A stretch of 64,000 nt of DNA from Blepharisma stoltei (lineage: Eukaryota > Ciliophora > Heterotrichea > Heterotrichida > Blepharismidae). The position numbers and the translations under genes were made by a program. Under the pieces are notes generated by a model, which was given only the letters and a program-made list of their open reading frames with translations, was not told the DNA's origin and searched no databases. The stretch covers positions 1 through 64,000 of the forward strand of contig CAJZBQ010000028.1 of NCBI GenBank assembly GCA_914767885.1. The letters run 5' to 3'. Positions 21,262-33,243 of this stretch are shown one piece after another (position 1 is the stretch's first letter; the number at the start of each line of letters is the position of its first letter).

Positions 21262-23128
21262 TTACAAAAAAATCATAAGCAAAAGAATGCCAATAATTGC
21301 AATAATTGCTTTGTTTGTAACATTTAACGAAAATGTATCATTTTGCCTTTTTCCAGGGCATGCTCCTCCCTTGACCCCGTTATCACAGTTGCATACGCCG
21401 CGGATGCACTTGCCTCTTCCACTGCAGTTATCAAGACATGGCATTTCTATGCACAAAATATCTGACTCTGGGCATACCAAAAATCCATGAAAACCTGGCG
21501 CTTTTACTGTTCCACCAGTAAAAGGACAAGTTACAGAAACGTTTCTGATATGAATAATGGCAGCATCAGCAGTGCAAGTGATATTATGGCAGATTGCATG
21601 ATGCTCAAGGCTGCCCATAGATTTTGAATAAGTCCCTTCTATGCATCTGCAGCTTTCACACATAGCTTCTCCATATAACTGATTAATATCTTGCATACTT
21701 GGATTGGTTTCTCTGCAGTTTCCTTTATAAAAGGGCTTAACAACGGGACAATAATCAATATACTCGTCTTTGCCACCTAAACACGGGTTAGAAAAGTACT
21801 GAAAAGGCTCTGGAAGCATGTCGTGGAATTGGTTCAAATTGCAGTTTCCTTTTCTTAAGTGCCGATAATCGCATTGGGAGAAAGTAGAGTTCAGGCAAAA
21901 TTCATTGGGCAAGGGCTTGTTATCAACTATGCATTTTTCTTTTAGGAATTCACAGCCTTTATGAAATCCTCAAATAGGCTTGTTAAGTATTCAATAATTT
22001 ACTTTATATCAGCCTGAATCTTCGAAGACAGCTAAAGAAATATCTGAATACCCAATATCATGAATATCGAAATCTGGGACCATATAATCGTCATTCATAA
22101 TTCTCTTTTCTCAGTGAGACCCTAATGTCCCATTAACTCTAGAAACTTCAAGCCCAATTCCTTCAAGTTCTGAGCAATTAAAATGTTCCTTCGCCTTTGC
22201 TAGCACTTTAGGTGTTTTTAGTTTTGCAACAGTCTTATTCCTCTCAACTCCCCACAATAAGATTTCATCATTTTTGTACTTGCTCCCGTCCGGCTTAATT
22301 CACAAATCCATAAGATTGGCACTGAAAGCCAGAATATGGGACATTTCATGGATTACAGTCGAAAGGGCATCTTCAAAGGTTTCATTTTTAAGTCCTACAG
22401 TCTCCAAATGTAACTGGCTAGCTAGTGCGTTGCCTGTTGTTTGATATAGAAATTGCCCGAGGATGGTGCTATTTTGCGCCATCCTCGGGCAATTTCTATA
22501 GGTTCTTTTTCCTAGTATCGGACTCTTGATCATAATTTTTTTCTGTAAAAAAACGTTAAAAAATCTGTCAAATTTACGGCAAGAAAAAAATTGTGACAAA
22601 AACTATCGCACTACCAAAATGCTCCGATCAAATGGTATATAGCCCAGCTAATGGGTAACCTAATCCCTTCTCCACAAGGCAGGTGATTGCCCAGCCGGCA
22701 AGTCCAGTGTCATTATCACCTGCTGTTAAATAAATCACAACGTCAGCATTAACACCAACTGTTGCATGCTCTCGAGGAATTTTGAATCCTCCACAGTCTC
22801 TACCTGAAAATCCTGGAAAAGTAAGGCGGCCAATTACTGGATTTATTAAAAGGACTTTTCGAAACCACTTGATGGCCCCATCAACTACATAAGTTTTGAT
22901 GAATTTTTGGGCTGCCAAAGGGACTTTTAGTTCTCCATAGTGGACGTATATTCTTATAGGCTCAAAGTCGCTTTCTCTATCAAGCAGCAGTCTGTTATTT
23001 TCATCAAATTTCCTTGAAAATGCTGGCATGACTTTGCTGGGCGTTGCTCTGTGCTCATCTGCATGACATTCTCCGCTGAAAACAAAAGGAAGGTTCAGCA
23101 GGATGGAAAGTAAAAGTCCAGTAAGCAT
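21262..23128 (-). CDS. Leishmanolysin-like (peptidase M8) surface metalloprotease, interrupted by an insertion
   Basis: Signal peptide MLTGLLLSILLNLPFVFSGEC, then an M8 propeptide/catalytic region. Zinc motif HEMSH in ALSTVIHEMSHILAFS; the third zinc His lies in GTLGSHWEKRIMNDDYMVP, and SLAVFEDSGWYKVNYW is the typical downstream block. A Cys-rich region follows with an EGF-like module (CLDNCSGRGKCIRGVCNC) and a hydrophobic C-terminus (AIIAIIGILLLMIFL), either a membrane anchor or a GPI signal. TGA is Trp in DLWIK, SHWEK and GWYKV. A 193-bp insertion at about 22450-22642 splits the catalytic domain; removal at the ATATAG repeat gives PLAGLYQTTGNALASQLHLE and 557 residues. Confidence 0.9.
22446..22500. 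mobile_element. Hairpin MITE inside the protease insertion
   Basis: Perfect or near-perfect stem of about 24 bp: TATAGAAATTGCCCGAGGATGG, an AT-rich loop, then the complement ending CAATTTCTATA. The ends match the hairpin elements at 7718 and 40609. It forms the left part of the larger insertion 22450-22642. Confidence 0.8.
22450..22642. mobile_element. 193-bp composite insertion in the protease gene, ATATAG repeat
   Basis: ATATAG is present at 22444-22449 and 22637-22642. Deleting one copy plus the insert restores the catalytic-domain frame just upstream of HEMSH. The left portion is a TATAG hairpin. The right portion (22501-22636) is AT-rich and carries AAAATGCTCCGATCAAA at 22617-22633, shared with the insertion at 8377-8544, suggesting the hairpin is joined to or nested in a member of that family. 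Confidence 0.78.
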
Positions 23129-23444
23129 AAATGAAATTTTAATCGTTGGTACTGGAATAAGCTGAAAAATTTAGTGTTAAATAAAGTCTACTCTCTTTAA
23201 TTCTATGTGGTATTAAGATAATTGAAATAATTAGTATTATTTTATTGTCATTGTTGATACAGCGCAGGAATATTGCAAAGTTGGCTTTTTAAGAAATAAA
23301 GAAAATGATATAGAATTTAATAATTCAAAGCTTTCGTAATGGATAAAAGGACCATTGCACACACTTTATAAGAGAGCGAAATTTTTGGATAGCTTATGCA
23401 AAGTTTATATAAAAATCACAAAATAATAAAAGTACTTACTGAAT
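23129..23444. other. AT-rich intergenic spacer
   Basis: About 315 bp upstream of the protease start. No feature seen. Confidence 0.45.
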
Positions 23445-23914
23445 TTACTTTATTAAATCATTCTTTTTAAAAGAAGATTTAAAAAAATAAGAGATTTTAC
23501 TAATTATATACTTTCTAATGATTTCCTTGCTAATGGAGATGGGGACTTCTGATTTTATTCCTATAAAGCCTACACTCATAGCTTCTCTTAAGTCTGAGTC
23601 TGCTCTGTTGAGTTCTTTACTAGTTTTTGACTTCTTGCAGAGGTAGGTCATTCGCTTGTGGGCTCTTTCGCTCAATGCATCTCTGCTCGTTTCAAACTCC
23701 TCAAACGATTAAATAAATCTGGTCGGTCTTTTATAGCATTTCATATTTTTTTAGATGCGGTGTAAAAAGGATTGAATATCATTTCACGAAGCTGCTCAGA
23801 GTTGAAAGGTCTTTCTCTTTTTCTGTATTCGTCTAGGCATGTATTTTTGGTATTGAAATTCAAATGATTTGACAAATGTGTTTCAATCATCATCAGCCGT
23901 TTGTTTTCCGACAT
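23445..23914 (-). pseudogene. Short ORF pair with one frame break; possible acyl-CoA oxidase-like fragment
   Basis: From Met at 23914 a frame reads MSENKRLMMIETHLSNHLNF... to about KDRPDLFNR, including one TGA as Trp. The likely continuation (FEEFETSRDALSERAHKRM...) is in another frame and ends at 23445. One base appears missing at about 23703, and no 15-nt GT-AG intron is present that could explain it. The pattern NPFYTASKKIWNAIKDRPDLF followed by RDALSERAHKR faintly recalls the N-terminus of acyl-CoA oxidases, but only about 155 residues exist. It could be a decayed fragment, a real small gene with a sequencing indel, or two unrelated ORFs. Confidence 0.4.
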
Positions 23915-24050
23915 TTTTATTATTAATTTTATCGAAGACTATATTTCTGGTAAGGATTAACGAAAAATAAATTATCAATAGTAGAAATTATGAAAGCAAG
24001 TTTTTTCTTGAAGCGCATTTTTATGTAAATTTTATATATTAAAAGTTAAA

Positions 24051-26624
24051 TTATAAATACGACAATGAATTCAAAATATTTGATGCAGAAATTGCTTCTT
24101 CTCCTGGTAATTGAGAGATTCTTTCCATCGCATCACCTAGCGACCGCTTCTCCTCCTCTCCAAGATTCGATAGCATGTTTTCTTTTATGGCGTCTTCAAG
24201 CCAATCAACGCCAATTCCCTCTAAAAATCCTGAGTTCAAAATCATGCCAAGCCTGCTCAATATTTTTTTGCATAAATTTAAAGACATTTTTGATAAACAA
24301 GCTCCTGTCTTGTGCATCAATCTGAGCAGATAAATATCATCTCCAGTGTTTAGGACTTTTAAATAGGCCTCTTCAATCTTTCCAAGGCTGAGATCATTCA
24401 GAACATCGATTCATACTTTGCTTAGAGGGTCAATGTCATTTTGTTTTTGGAGGGTAGTTTGGGATACTTTTGGGGTGATTTTAAGGCTTTCTTCTTCAAT
24501 CGGCTTTTGAGGTTTTTGGCTAATAGGATTTGTTTGGACTTGGATATTGTTTTGGATTTTTGGAGGAGGTTTGCTAAAAGTATCACTTTGAGAATAGTTG
24601 TCTTGTTTAAGCGGCGGATGAACAAAGCTTCGCCTTATATCTTCACTTTGTTCTTCTTCTTGTTCTTCTAGCTGCTTTATATTGGATACATTTTCGAGCC
24701 TGTTATAGGCTTCGTCCATTCGTTGATCTAATTGGTATAGACGCTGCTCAATAGCATTGAAGCCTTTATCCATTGTTTTTTGCATAGCTAAGAAAGTGCT
24801 CTTTATGTTTTCCGTAAAAGCTGTTAAGTCAGGCTGAGGCTTTGGCCTCACAATAACATCAGATCTTTGAAAAGTTTGCTTTATCGGAATATTGTCACTT
24901 TGATAGGCACTTTGTATTTGCATCACTGGCTCAGGCTGAGATACAGGTCGGCTTATAACTATATCTTGGCGATTTCTTTGCCTTAGCATTTCTTGATCTT
25001 GGATATTTCTTTTATTTGTAAATGCAGTTTTTGGTCCTTCTGAAAAATCTGTCCTATTGTTTGCCTGCTCAAATTTAAAAGAAGGAGATTGGTATCGATC
25101 TTCCACTGTCGGCTCATCCTCCTTTTCCACTTCCTCTATAATTGGCTCTTTCAGATTTGATTTTGGCAACGCTTCAACTGAGCTCCTTTGTATTACTTCC
25201 ATTACATGCTTATTGATTCCTTCTCTCGGTACAATATTTGGCACTATATCAATATTTCTTTTATTGACTACGGGAGCTGGCTTTTTTGGCTGCTCATTTT
25301 CAACTTCAATATAATTCCCGCTTCCCTTTTCCAAGAATTTCGACTTAGATATTCCTCACTCTTGATTTGCCTTTTGTATATTCCCTTGCATTTGTTTATT
25401 CCTTTTTGCTAATTCCCTAATTGCTTTGAAATTATTTGGGCCTACCCTTTCAGGACTTTTCTCATAATTTTTAAAATCTCTTACCCCAGTTCTAAACTTT
25501 ACAATTTCTTCTGCAGGAATCGGGTCTTGGATCATTTTCCTTTCTTCTATTTCTCTTTGGATCTCTTCCAGTGACTTCCAATCATTATAAGCCTGTCTAG
25601 CCGCATTTTGTACAGCTGCCAGCTTATCTGTTTTTACATCTTGCAAAGTAAGCAAGACTTCGCTATGAAAAGGCTCTAGCACCAAATCAGCTAAATTTTG
25701 TAAATGCTTGGCTAAGCAAGAAAACAGCTTGCAAGCTTCAATTTTATATAGGTGGGCTTGCGGGCCTATATATTGAAGATATTGCAAGCTTTTTTTAATG
25801 ACTCCTAAAAGAGATGGTAGCAGAGGGTCAATCCCACAAAAATCAATTAAAGCTCCTAGTGCGCTAATCAAGTCAGGGAACTCAGCTCTCAGCTTGCAAT
25901 ATAACGAGAGCACCCTAGGATAAATCGAATTCGCTACTTCATTTTCATCTTGGCTTATCAAATACTCCACCCACTTAAAAACAGAAAGCGCGGCAGCCTG
26001 CTGTGATTTAGTGTTTATGCCTGAAGTCATTGCAATCTCCAAAGGATCATAAATAACGCCTAAAATCACATCTATGCTATTCTTTGGCACCAAATTTTCG
26101 TATACTTCACAAAGCGCTGATGCAGCAGCTTCATGAACTGGCCTATTTAAATCATTGAAAAAATCTGCAATCATTTCGACCATTCTTGTAACTGTTTTTA
26201 GGCCATCTTCTTCAATTCTGTCTCTAAAAGCATTGGCAACCCAGCCAATCAGCAGCACTTCTTGTTCCCTCGCAATGGGCGACTTTACTTTTTTGATTTC
26301 TCCTAGAGAGCCAAGAAAAACCTTTAAAGCTTCATTGGACACATTTCTTTCAATTATCTGCCGGGCTTCTTTTACCCCAACGTTCCTTGTTTCAAGTGAA
26401 TTCAGCTTATTTAGAGAGGACTGAAAACGGTGCCGAAGTTCATGCTGGAGATCTTGGTTGGAATGAACATGGTTGAATTTCATTTTTTTGTAAATTGCGC
26501 TTTTGGCTTCTAGACGGGCTTTTATGTCTGCTAGCTGTTCTTCTCTACTGGCTGGGTTGTAGATTGGGAAATCTTTTTGGAAAGCAGATTCTATGCCTGG
26601 AATTGGGGAGAAACGATCTGACAT
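24051..26624 (-). CDS. TOG/HEAT-repeat microtubule-associated protein, SPIRAL2/TORTIFOLIA1-like
   Basis: 857 residues in one frame with two TGA codons as Trp (ANQE-W-GIS, LSKV-W-IDV). Residues about 60-380 are alpha-helical HEAT/TOG-like repeats (EVLLIGWVANAFRDRIEEDGLKTVTRMV, PVHEAAASALCEVYENLVP, AACKLFSCL region). A Pro/Gln/Ser-rich linker follows with a short coiled coil (MQKTMDKGFNAIEQRLYQLDQRMDEAYNRLENV). The C-terminal block ALYLKVLNTGDDIYLLRLMHKTGACLSKMSLN corresponds to the conserved end domain of SPR2/TORTIFOLIA1 proteins. These bind microtubules and minus ends; here a cortical or ciliary role is likely. No introns. Confidence 0.8.
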
Positions 26625-26683
26625 TTAAATTCTATTAGTTTCATATATACAGAATGATTGAAAATAGATTTTAACTAGATATA

Positions 26684-29600
26684 TTAAGAAAAATGAAATG
26701 CCTCATTGCCTTCAGTCATTGCATACTTCATTTGCTTCTTTAAAATCTCTTTAGAGGAGTATTCAGGGACTTTTAAGTAATTTTGGCAAGTCATCACACT
26801 TGGCAAATACTCGTCAGGGCTGCTTCCTTGAACTGTGGGGTCTTTTTTCACAATCGTTAAAGGAGGGTGAAGGCCTTTAAAGCTACCCAGCGGCAGTCTT
26901 GGACTTCCGGTGCAGAATTTCAAGAAAAGCTGCTTTTCGCCAGCATCAAAGCTTTCCATGATATGCAATAAGTCTTGAAAAGTCCCTGAATCCTTGGAGT
27001 ATCCATGTGCAGGCATTATTGCGTCTGCTAGGATTGAAAACTCCCATATTTCGTTATTTTTTCCACATATGACTTCTTCCAGCTCCTCAGGCTCAAACAC
27101 TTCTAAAGACACGACCGGTATCATTTTCTCGAAGCCTTTTCGGAATGCTTCAGCTTGGTAATTTTGAAGCAGCGTATACTCACACACCAAATTTATGTAT
27201 TCTTCTAGCGTTTCTAGGCTCACAAATATATTTTTCCCATTCGGTTTTAAGTCAATTGACTCATAGCCAGGAAGAGTAAAAGTTAAGTGAAGGTCACAAA
27301 TTGAGGAGCCTTTGTATTTTACTTGCTTAAGCTGCTTGTATTGGTAGTCAGGGTCGCTGAATTCTTCATTAATTCATGAAGCTTGATTTGCAAGCTCTTG
27401 AAACTGCAATAAATGCCGGCCTAGACTAGAGTCAACTTTAATCAGATCAGAAAGATATATCGGCTTGCGAAGGACAAGCTTTCAAAATACAGGCGAAAAG
27501 TTCAGATTTATAAGTTTATCATCATAAATTGCTTTGGCCACCAATTTCCCGATGAAATAAAACATCTGAGCGTTGCATTCTAAGTTCTGTGATTGAATAG
27601 GTGCTGGAAATAAGCCATTTGCAGCATCAGATCTCCAAAGGTCAAGCTTTTTTATTTCTTCGCTTATCAAGCTATAAAACTCAAGAGTTGGTCCTAAGCC
27701 TGTTCCTTCCTCATCAACAAAATCAAATTCAAGCAAGCCATATTTCAGCAGCTCAGAGTCGCCAATTATCCTTATTCCTGCCTCTAAAACGTTGTCTCTA
27801 GGTACCATCGCTTTTTGCCGAAGCATCCTGACAGAAAAAGCTTTTCCACGGTTTGAGTAAAAATATAGTGACCGGTCTCCTCCAAAGCCAACAATTCGAA
27901 AAACGTCGTATCTTTGATTGAAGCTTAAAACACTTGGAAACTTGCTTGCAAGTCAGAAAATTCAGTCTGAAGTCATACCACCAACGACAGCGAGCAAGTC
28001 AGAAATTTGTTTGGAGACTAGAGCTGTGAGTTTTTGGCTTGTAAATAGAGATGAAGGAAGTAAGCTGCTTGCAATTGGGTTTATAGGAAAATTAAATAGC
28101 AGAGAAGAAGGGGATAGCAAATATTTTATATTGTCGTTTAATAGGTAAATAAATTTGAGCAGGCGTAGCGTGCTGTACACTTTTTCTGAGGAGTTGATTG
28201 ATAATTTGGATGAATCATTTATAATTTGACTGAGGTAGTCGGGGCCTGGCATTATGTATCGAGAGCACTCATCATTTTCTTCTCTTTCTATTGCGAAATA
28301 AAATTTCAGTGTTAAAATGTCATCAACCTCGTATTTGTTTATTATTTCAAAAAGACTCATTTTTTTATGAAGAACCTCTCCATTCAGCTCTATTATTGCT
28401 TTGATTCTGGTTTCCTCAGCCATGCTACTTTTTCTGTTCACAATATTCATCGCTTCTATCGGCTGATTTACATCAATCATTTCACTTTCCCCCACAATAT
28501 CCATTTTCCCCTCAATTTCTCTTTTCTGCATCTGGATTTCATCAATCAAATTTTCAAATCCTTCACTTCTTATCCCCATTTCCTCAAGCTTTGCATTTAG
28601 ATCTGAAGCCCCACTTAGGAAAAGCTGCATTTTTATATGCTGCTTTGTGATATTGAACTGCTCAGGACTGAGTCCTTTTTGCTCATTTTTTTCGAAAGAG
28701 CTGACGAGGAATTCAATGTTTTCTGCACTTCTGACTTTTAGCAGAGCGTCAATAATTGTCTCAAGCGTGATGTATTGCTCAAGAATCAATGAGACAGATC
28801 CAATTGAGCTGAACAGTTGATGCTTGCTTTCAAGTTCAAAACAATGGTCTTTTGTATATGGAGAATTCAGATTCATTTTTTCTGGATCGTAAAGGAGCTT
28901 GAGTCTTATTCTGCTTGACAGAGTCCTCATACTGTGAAAAATGTTGGAAAAGCCGGTTATTGTTTCATATAATAAAATCCCAAATTGCTGTGTGTATCTG
29001 ATCGACCTTATTAATAATGAAATCAAATTTGCTAAATGAGTTTGGCCAGAGCTAGACGTTTCATTAAATAAGACTAAAAATTCATAAATTCTCTTTAAAG
29101 AAACTTTTGGCTTCTTTTGGTAGCTGTTTGTTAATCATTTTCATAAAGCTTCAATAATTCCTGACCCCACGAATTCGTGCAAGCTTATGTTTTTCTTATT
29201 AATTATTTCAATAAGCTGCATCAATCTCCCAGACTCCTCATCTTCATTTAAGCTTCTTGCCAGTCTTTTTAGCTCATTCAAGTCGTAATACATATAGGTT
29301 TTTTCAAACTCTGATGCCCTCACAAGGACACTATTTACCATATCACCCACATCTTTCGGTAGCACAATTGGGACTTTTGTATGAGTGATATCCTCTGATT
29401 CTCTATAAATCGTATATGATCTTCTGAAATTTCTGATCCTTCTGAATTCTTGACTGTCTATTTGGATGGTAGGCTCAGAATCCCTTAAGCTGGTTGATCT
29501 TATAATTCTAGGGCTCATCCTCACATCTTTATTTGGCGTATCAGGCTTTTTATTCAATGAGTCTTCGTTTTTTAAATTTTGGATCTTGCTGATAATCCCT

Positions 29601-30946
29601 TCACGGATAAAATTTTCTGAAATATGCTGGGGAATTTTTTCATATAATAGCATCACTAGTTTGAGTGCAGATCGGAGAGATTCCATGTCTCGACAGTTAA
29701 AAACTTCAGATAAAAAGTTAGCGAAATGGCTCGGAGATACATAACTAATGGTAGCTTCAAGCTCTGATACAGCAAAGAGCTTGCCCATGATCTGTAGTAT
29801 CAAATTTCTAAGGGTTTTGTTGACTATTTTATCATAGATCCCTAGAAGCCTTGGGAGAATTGTGTCTCCTAGGTTTTTCAATAAATCTGGGCTTAGTCTG
29901 TAAATCTCCTCAAGTTCTTTGCTGCAAAAATCATTCTGATTTTTATTAGGAATAAGAACATCGATCAGTTGTAGGATTTCCATAAGTAAGCTATGATTTT
30001 CATTTGACGCTTGCTTTTCTTCATCTTCTAGGACTTGTTTAATGGAATATAAAGCTCCGATATTATGGAGCATGACAATTAAATACGGTGAAGCTGCACA
30101 TAAAATTTTTAAGAGTCTAAATAACAATGGCTGAAATTCAATAAAATTTGGTATAAGTTCTATTAAATTCTGAAAAGCCCTGAAATCGCATACACTTTCG
30201 ACGTTTTTCCGCAGCCGTGCTCGATCAACTCTGGAAAACCTGAAAATGCTTTCTGTTAGCCCTAAATAAAATTGGACAGCCATATGGTTTTTTCACAAAT
30301 TTCCTAGGCCTTTAAAGACCAATAAATTTGCCATTTCTGGTAAAGACGGAATAATCCCATTCAGCATTTCTTCTGAGTTTATAGCTTTTGCGATCAAAAT
30401 ATCAGTTGATAAAATTCTTTTTTGTATAGCCTCTTCAAAGAAATCTAAAATATTCGCTAAAATCGAAAAAACACCTTCTCTAAGCAATGCTGACGGAGAA
30501 TCGTGCGAAATTCTTTCTAGGGCTTTTATAGCGTTTTCTGCCATATCAATATACTCTAAATTCATAAGCATTCTGCAGAGAATACCAACTCCACTTTGGA
30601 CCACTAGCAGATGAGAGGCATTAGGAACAGAGTCTAAAATGTGGTTTAAAGATATAATTGCGTATAAGCATATGTCAGGCAGTGATCTATTTAAGCAGTA
30701 AATCAGGGTAGAGATTGTGTGGTCAATTGGCAGAGAAATAATTGATTCTTCTGAGGCTACCGACAAATGCATGGAAAATTGCATTACTGCATTCAGTACT
30801 TCGATGTCGTCATTGGACTGCATTTGAGAAAGAAGATGCATGTGGTTTGTGAGATTTCCTGGAGCTAATTTAAGGTTACATTCGAGTAGATTAAAGGTAG
30901 AGGAGTCAGAACGGCCTGCCATGTTTACTATTTGATATTTTTCCAT
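26684..30946 (-). CDS. HECT E3 ubiquitin ligase, TRIP12/UFD4/UPL3-like
   Basis: 1,420 residues in one frame across about five TGA-Trp codons. The N-terminal 400 residues are armadillo-like repeats (NAVMQFSMHLSVASEESIISLPID, LERISHDSPSALLREGVFSIL). A long helical middle follows. The C-terminal 350 residues are a HECT domain (EFDFVDEEGTGLGPTLEFYSLIS, MFYFIGKLVAKAIYD, FCTGSPRLPLGSF, LPSVMTCQNYLKVPEYSS). The catalytic Cys is in VMTCQNYLKVP, about 34 residues from the end, and a Phe stands at position -4 as usual. ARM plus HECT is the UFD4/TRIP12 plan, which acts on ubiquitin-fusion and N-degron substrates. No introns. Confidence 0.92.
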
Positions 30947-31276
30947 GAATATTTTGGTTAATTTATATCGGAAATATGGTTTTCAGATATTGAAAATTGT
31001 AAATTTTTTAGGATTTTGTATAGAAAAATAATTCATTTGAAAAGAAGAGTGCTAAAAGGAAGTGAATATAAAAATAGCTTTACTTTCTATAATAGATAAA
31101 CCATACAGTGTTCATTCCTAATAAAGATGTAAATCCTTCTTTATTTTCAATGGTTGGCATTTACAGTAAAACTATGTAGCAGTCATGTAATAAAAATTTA
31201 TTATTGAAAACAAGTAAATTGTGCTTTTAAATAGATTCAAATTCGAATAATTTTTTATCATTAATTAATACTTCAA
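30947..31276. other. AT-rich intergenic spacer
   Basis: Promoter side of the HECT gene, 3' side of the RING gene. Low complexity; nothing else seen. Confidence 0.45.
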
Positions 31277-32065
31277 TTATGCCCACCTAGAGGTTATTTC
31301 TCTATATCTGCCATTCCAATTTCTTTCAAGAGCTTGGCATGCTCCACAATTTGGGCCATCATTAGGTCCACACCATCCATCGCAGTGTGGTACTCCTTTC
31401 ATAACTTGACATCCGCAATATATTTTCCCTGTCGTACCAATCTTTGCAATCATTCCTTTAGAATTAACTAAATAGCCTTTTGGAAGTCTTCTTGCTTGAA
31501 TATCCAAAGTCATGCATGAAGCGCAGTTGCACCCTGAATTAGGACCGCAGAATCCATTGCAGCAAACACAGCTTGCTCCTAAATTTCCTCCACAATAAAA
31601 CTTGCCAGTTCTGCCAATTTTAGCTATTCTTCCCTTTGCATTTACCTGATCTTCAATCCTTTTATCTTCTGTTTGAGTATTATTTTCAGACTTTTTATCA
31701 AAATCTTTAATTATTTCATTTTGATGTGCATCTATATAATGATCCAATAGATTTTGCCTTATAAACGAAGCACTACAATATTTGCATAGAGCAGGGACTT
31801 TTATGCACTTTTTCAGGTGGTCTTCTGAGTTATTGTTTTCTGTGCGATACTCACAAAATTCGCAAGTCCATGGTAAAAATCCAATAATTCTTCGAAGTGC
31901 TTTATTAGGATGAAATTGTGGATGTTTAAATCGGCAGTTTGGGCAGGACTGGAGGCTTGGGGTGCATTCTTCGCAAAAGATTGAAGCGCAACAAGAAGAT
32001 TCAACTGCCTTGCTGCAAATTTCTATGCAAATAGAGCATTGAAAATGCTCGATAAAATTTTCCAT
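31277..32065 (-). CDS. RING / TRAF-type zinc-finger protein with duplicated Cys-rich module
   Basis: 262 residues. A RING-like finger opens the protein (FQCSICIEIC, CCASIFCEEC, CPNCRF), followed by a TRAF-type finger (WTCEFCEYRTENNNSEDHLKKC, CKYCSASFIRQNLLDHYIDAH). After a charged linker come two copies of a Cys/Gly-rich module: AKIGRTGKFYCGG...CNGFCGPNSGCNCASC and AKIGTTGKIYCGC...CDGWCGPNDGPNCGAC. The first half resembles E3 ligases; the repeated module is common in ciliate proteins but its function is unknown to me. A TRAF/MATH domain is absent. No TGA or intron. Confidence 0.78.
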   Translation of the reverse strand: MENFIEHFQCSICIEICSKAVESSCCASIFCEECTPSLQSCPNCRFKHPQFHPNKALRRIIGFLPWTCEFCEYRTENNNSEDHLKKCIKVPALCKYCSASFIRQNLLDHYIDAHQNEIIKDFDKKSENNTQTEDKRIEDQVNAKGRIAKIGRTGKFYCGGNLGASCVCCNGFCGPNSGCNCASCMTLDIQARRLPKGYLVNSKGMIAKIGTTGKIYCGCQVMKGVPHCDGWCGPNDGPNCGACQALERNWNGRYREITSRWA

Positions 32066-32299
32066 TTACAACAGAAGGATTAACTTTTGAGATTTATAGA
32101 TTTCATCTTAATTAGTGAACTTAAAAATGTTTAATTATAGGAAAGAAAAACATATAAGGATAAATTGCAAGACCCTTGTACGAACGGAAAAATATTTTAA
32201 TATTTATAATTAGAAAAAGGATCAACACCATATTTTACTTTATAAACGGGTTTAATGTTTCGTTTTTTATTTTTCATTCATAAATCTTTACATTAATTT

Positions 32300-33243
32300 A
32301 GTGGTCAAACTTTAAACTCCTTGCTTTAAATATTAAGTTTTCTTTAATTTCTTTGAAACTATTAGCCTCTAGACCTCTGAGGTGAGAAGAAGATAAGACT
32401 TCAGCTTATAAATTTTGATTAGATCTATTGGAATTCCCCTTTTATAAATGTTGATTATATATACATAAAATGGCGAATGACATCCGACCCGTCCTCTAGT
32501 GTGACGGTAACCCATGTATATCCGGGCATGGTTTTCTGGAGGAATGATATAGCCAGCAACATCAGGAGCCCAGAGGCGATGGGCGAGCACATGGACCCGC
32601 AGATCTGTGGCCTGATCCTTGGGCAGTTAATCGTGAATCCTTTTTCCAGCAGCGCCCTAGCCAGTGGGTGCCCGAAATGGAGCAGGGCGATATCCCTGCT
32701 CAAGCTGCTCTTGATGGGCTTTGCCCCGAATCACGGAAGTGGCTGAGTTTTTATTCAGGGATGACTTGGTAAAAGGGGGGAAGGCTAAACTCACATACAA
32801 GGCGGTCCCTCCGGTCAAAGGGTCCTATATAAGGAAACCGGCCAGGTAGGTGCAGTTGGCCTTCGACAGGCGAAGGGGACTGAGTTGGAAATGGTGGTGC
32901 CCAGCAAGGGTCTGCGGACACAAATAGGGCAACCCACTAATGAGAAATCAGGGGTTTCGGGCTGGGCTCAGAGGTACCAGAGGTGGAAGTTCACCCAATT
33001 CGCTTGTGCCAACACGCCACTGGAAGTAGAGACTTAAAATATTAGCGCTAACATAACATAACATAACATAACATAACATAGCATAACATAGCATAACATA
33101 ACATAACATAACATATAAATGTTGATTAGATGATAAATCGCTTGCAGCTGAAATTTTGAAATCTTTCGCAGAAATATCAACTATTAGCAGATTCACAAAA
33201 GAAGGCGTAACTCGCTTTGTTTCTAAAGCAGCTCAACCTGCAT
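32300..33243 (+). pseudogene. Possible coding exon or pseudogene split by the SINE-like element at 32458
   Basis: Removing the element at its 15-bp duplication joins an open frame from about 32303 (after TAG) to a TAG at about 33241, some 91 codons. It reads ...ASRPLRWEEDKTSAYKFWLDL, then across the join KCWLDDKSLAAEILKSFAEIS and TRFVSKAAQPA, with three TGA codons as Trp. No in-frame Met is visible and no family is recognised. It may be part of a gene whose other exons I cannot find, a relic, or chance. Confidence 0.3.
32458..33128 (+). mobile_element. SINE-like retroposon, 671 bp, with (ACATA)n tail and 15-bp TSD
   Basis: TATAAATGTTGATTA is duplicated exactly at 32443-32457 and 33114-33128. 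The insert is GC-rich in an AT-rich setting, starts ATACATAAAATGGCGAATG and ends with about 13 copies of an ACATA pentamer (33048-33113). Its internal stretch around 32680-32730 aligns by eye with 52780-52850, and AATGAGAAATCAGGGGTTTCGGG near 32940 matches the family core. No convincing ORF. Structure is typical of target-primed insertion. Confidence 0.88.

Noticed and set aside
32477..32746. ORFs on both strands inside the 32458 insertion
   Set aside because: Arise from the GC-rich SINE-like element; not shared by the other copies, so unlikely to be coding.
33048..33113. AACAT tandem repeat as a CRISPR-like or independent satellite array
   Set aside because: It is the 3' tail of a retroposon bounded by a 15-bp target duplication.
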